Source: Odontocerum albicorne (Eukaryota > Arthropoda > Insecta > Trichoptera > Odontoceridae). From it: DNA of 64,000 bases. A model generated the notes under the pieces. It was not told the DNA's origin, did not search any database, and saw nothing but the letters and a program-made list of their open reading frames with translations. Position 1 is the first letter of the stretch; every line of letters starts with the position of its first letter. This document shows, in pieces, positions 63,291 through 64,000 of this stretch. A program made the translations under genes and the position numbers. The stretch is from positions 310,001 through 374,000 of the forward strand of contig CATKWJ010000009.1 in the NCBI GenBank assembly GCA_949825065.1, in the 5' to 3' direction.

Positions 63291-64000
63291 ATGTTAGCAA
63301 TAAACTAGTGTTCCTCTCTCTCTCTCTTTGAATAATGGCCGTGAACTCCTGCATATGAATGAGTATACGCCAGTGTTCCTCTCTCTCTCTCTTTGAATAA
63401 TGGCCGTGAACTCCTATATATGAAGGAGTATACGCCAGTGTTCCTCATATTAAGGCAATCAATGCTACATGGCGTGAATTTGCATCTATGGTTTTTTCTA
63501 TGGAGTGTAACTGTCAATAAAGCATGGCATAATGTAACACAGCGCCTTCCCTTGACACTCGTTTTTTTTCCATTCATATGTAGTTCACGGCCATTATTTA
63601 AGGGGAAGACAGCGTTTTTATTACGTTTCTCCATACATAGAGGTTCACTGCCATTATTTAAGAAGGTGAAGGCACCTCGTATACTCCATCAGGTATAAGA
63701 GTGCATGGCCATTATTCAGGAAGTGTTAACTTTGTCGAATTGAAGTGTCAAGACGGTATTGATTGTTTGTGATTTATTTTGTCTTTTTTTTCTGTATTTC
63801 AAAGTTCATTACGTTATTGATTTAGAGGTTCATTCTGACTACTTCACGGTGATTATTTGTATATCAATGTGCACTGCTTGATAAAGTGGCATTTTATGAT
63901 TTATAAAGGTATATATTTTACCTCAGCTCATTTTGACAGTTGATCTGCTTGGGAAGCAATCACCGTTACATCAGTACAATAGAGGGTTTACACTTTTTTT
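63291..64000 (+). repeat. R1 repeat running off the window end
   Basis: It contains two tandem 67-bp units with CTCTCTCTTTGAATAATGGC...GTATACGCCAGTGTTCC (63311-63445), then CCATTCATATGTAGTTCACG, GTCAAGACGGTATTGATTGT and GATCTGCTTGGGAAGCAATC. It is cut at 64000 in GTACAATAGAGGGTTTACAC. In three other places this point is followed by the upstream region of a zinc-finger gene copy. Confidence 0.68.

Overview
The window is AT-rich eukaryotic DNA with GT-AG introns, poly-C2H2 zinc-finger genes and mariner, pogo/Tigger, piggyBac, hAT, Harbinger, Tc1, copia-type and non-LTR elements. This mix suggests an arthropod, most likely an insect. I cannot name the order or species. There are no operons, rRNA genes or CRISPR arrays.

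Backbone. The window holds a local cluster of one duplicated gene. The gene has three exons: exon 1 (184 nt, start codon MDPQLHKS), exon 2 (249-255 nt) and a long terminal exon with a C2H2 array. Four copies can be modelled: A (minus, 5034-8220), B (plus, 18616-24658), C (plus, 37829-40732) and D (plus, 48698-52069). All four have the same canonical splice sites and the same 1-1 intron phases, and each joined frame is an exact number of codons (predicted 648, 473, 639 and 490 aa). Exons 1 and 2 each carry a related acidic module with psi-K-x-E (SUMO-consensus-like) sites. At least three broken copies lie between them (2766-4660, 25548-26110, 45960-46560). The flanks recur with every gene: a conserved 5' block, an upstream repeat (called R1 here) and a downstream repeat (R3). 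R3 plus R1 is therefore the intergenic spacer of the array. The window ends inside another R1, so another gene copy probably starts beyond 64000.

Region by region. 1-4030: copia-type gag relic, LINE fragment, minisatellite, mariner and Tc1 relics. 4030-10350: copy A and its flanks. 10500-13600: MITE-like repeats and a pogo-type DDE fragment. 13850-17240: R1 split by a 2.6-kb hAT element with a visible 8-bp target duplication. 17241-26110: copy B, whose intron 1 holds a piggyBac element with an apparently intact mariner nested inside, and whose finger exon is cut by a Harbinger element. 26120-33020: a LINE (called X) split by a Tigger element, itself split by an LTR retroelement that carries an uninterrupted histone H2B-like frame. 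33085-35700: R3/R1 with another piggyBac relic. 36230-43030: copy C and its spacer. 43060-46560: LINE X and Y pieces and gene debris. 46620-53930: copy D. 53929-59805: a TIR element filled by a piggyBac MITE, a nearly intact Tigger and a piggyBac relic. 59806-64000: R1, LINE X, R3 and R1.

How it fits together. The zinc-finger proteins are probably nuclear DNA-binding repressors. Their finger number and DNA-contact residues differ between copies, while exons 1 and 2 hardly change. Transposons inserted into one copy can be read against the empty site in a sister copy, which orders the insertions. Boundaries of R1, R2 and R3 are approximate because they were defined only by comparison within this window.
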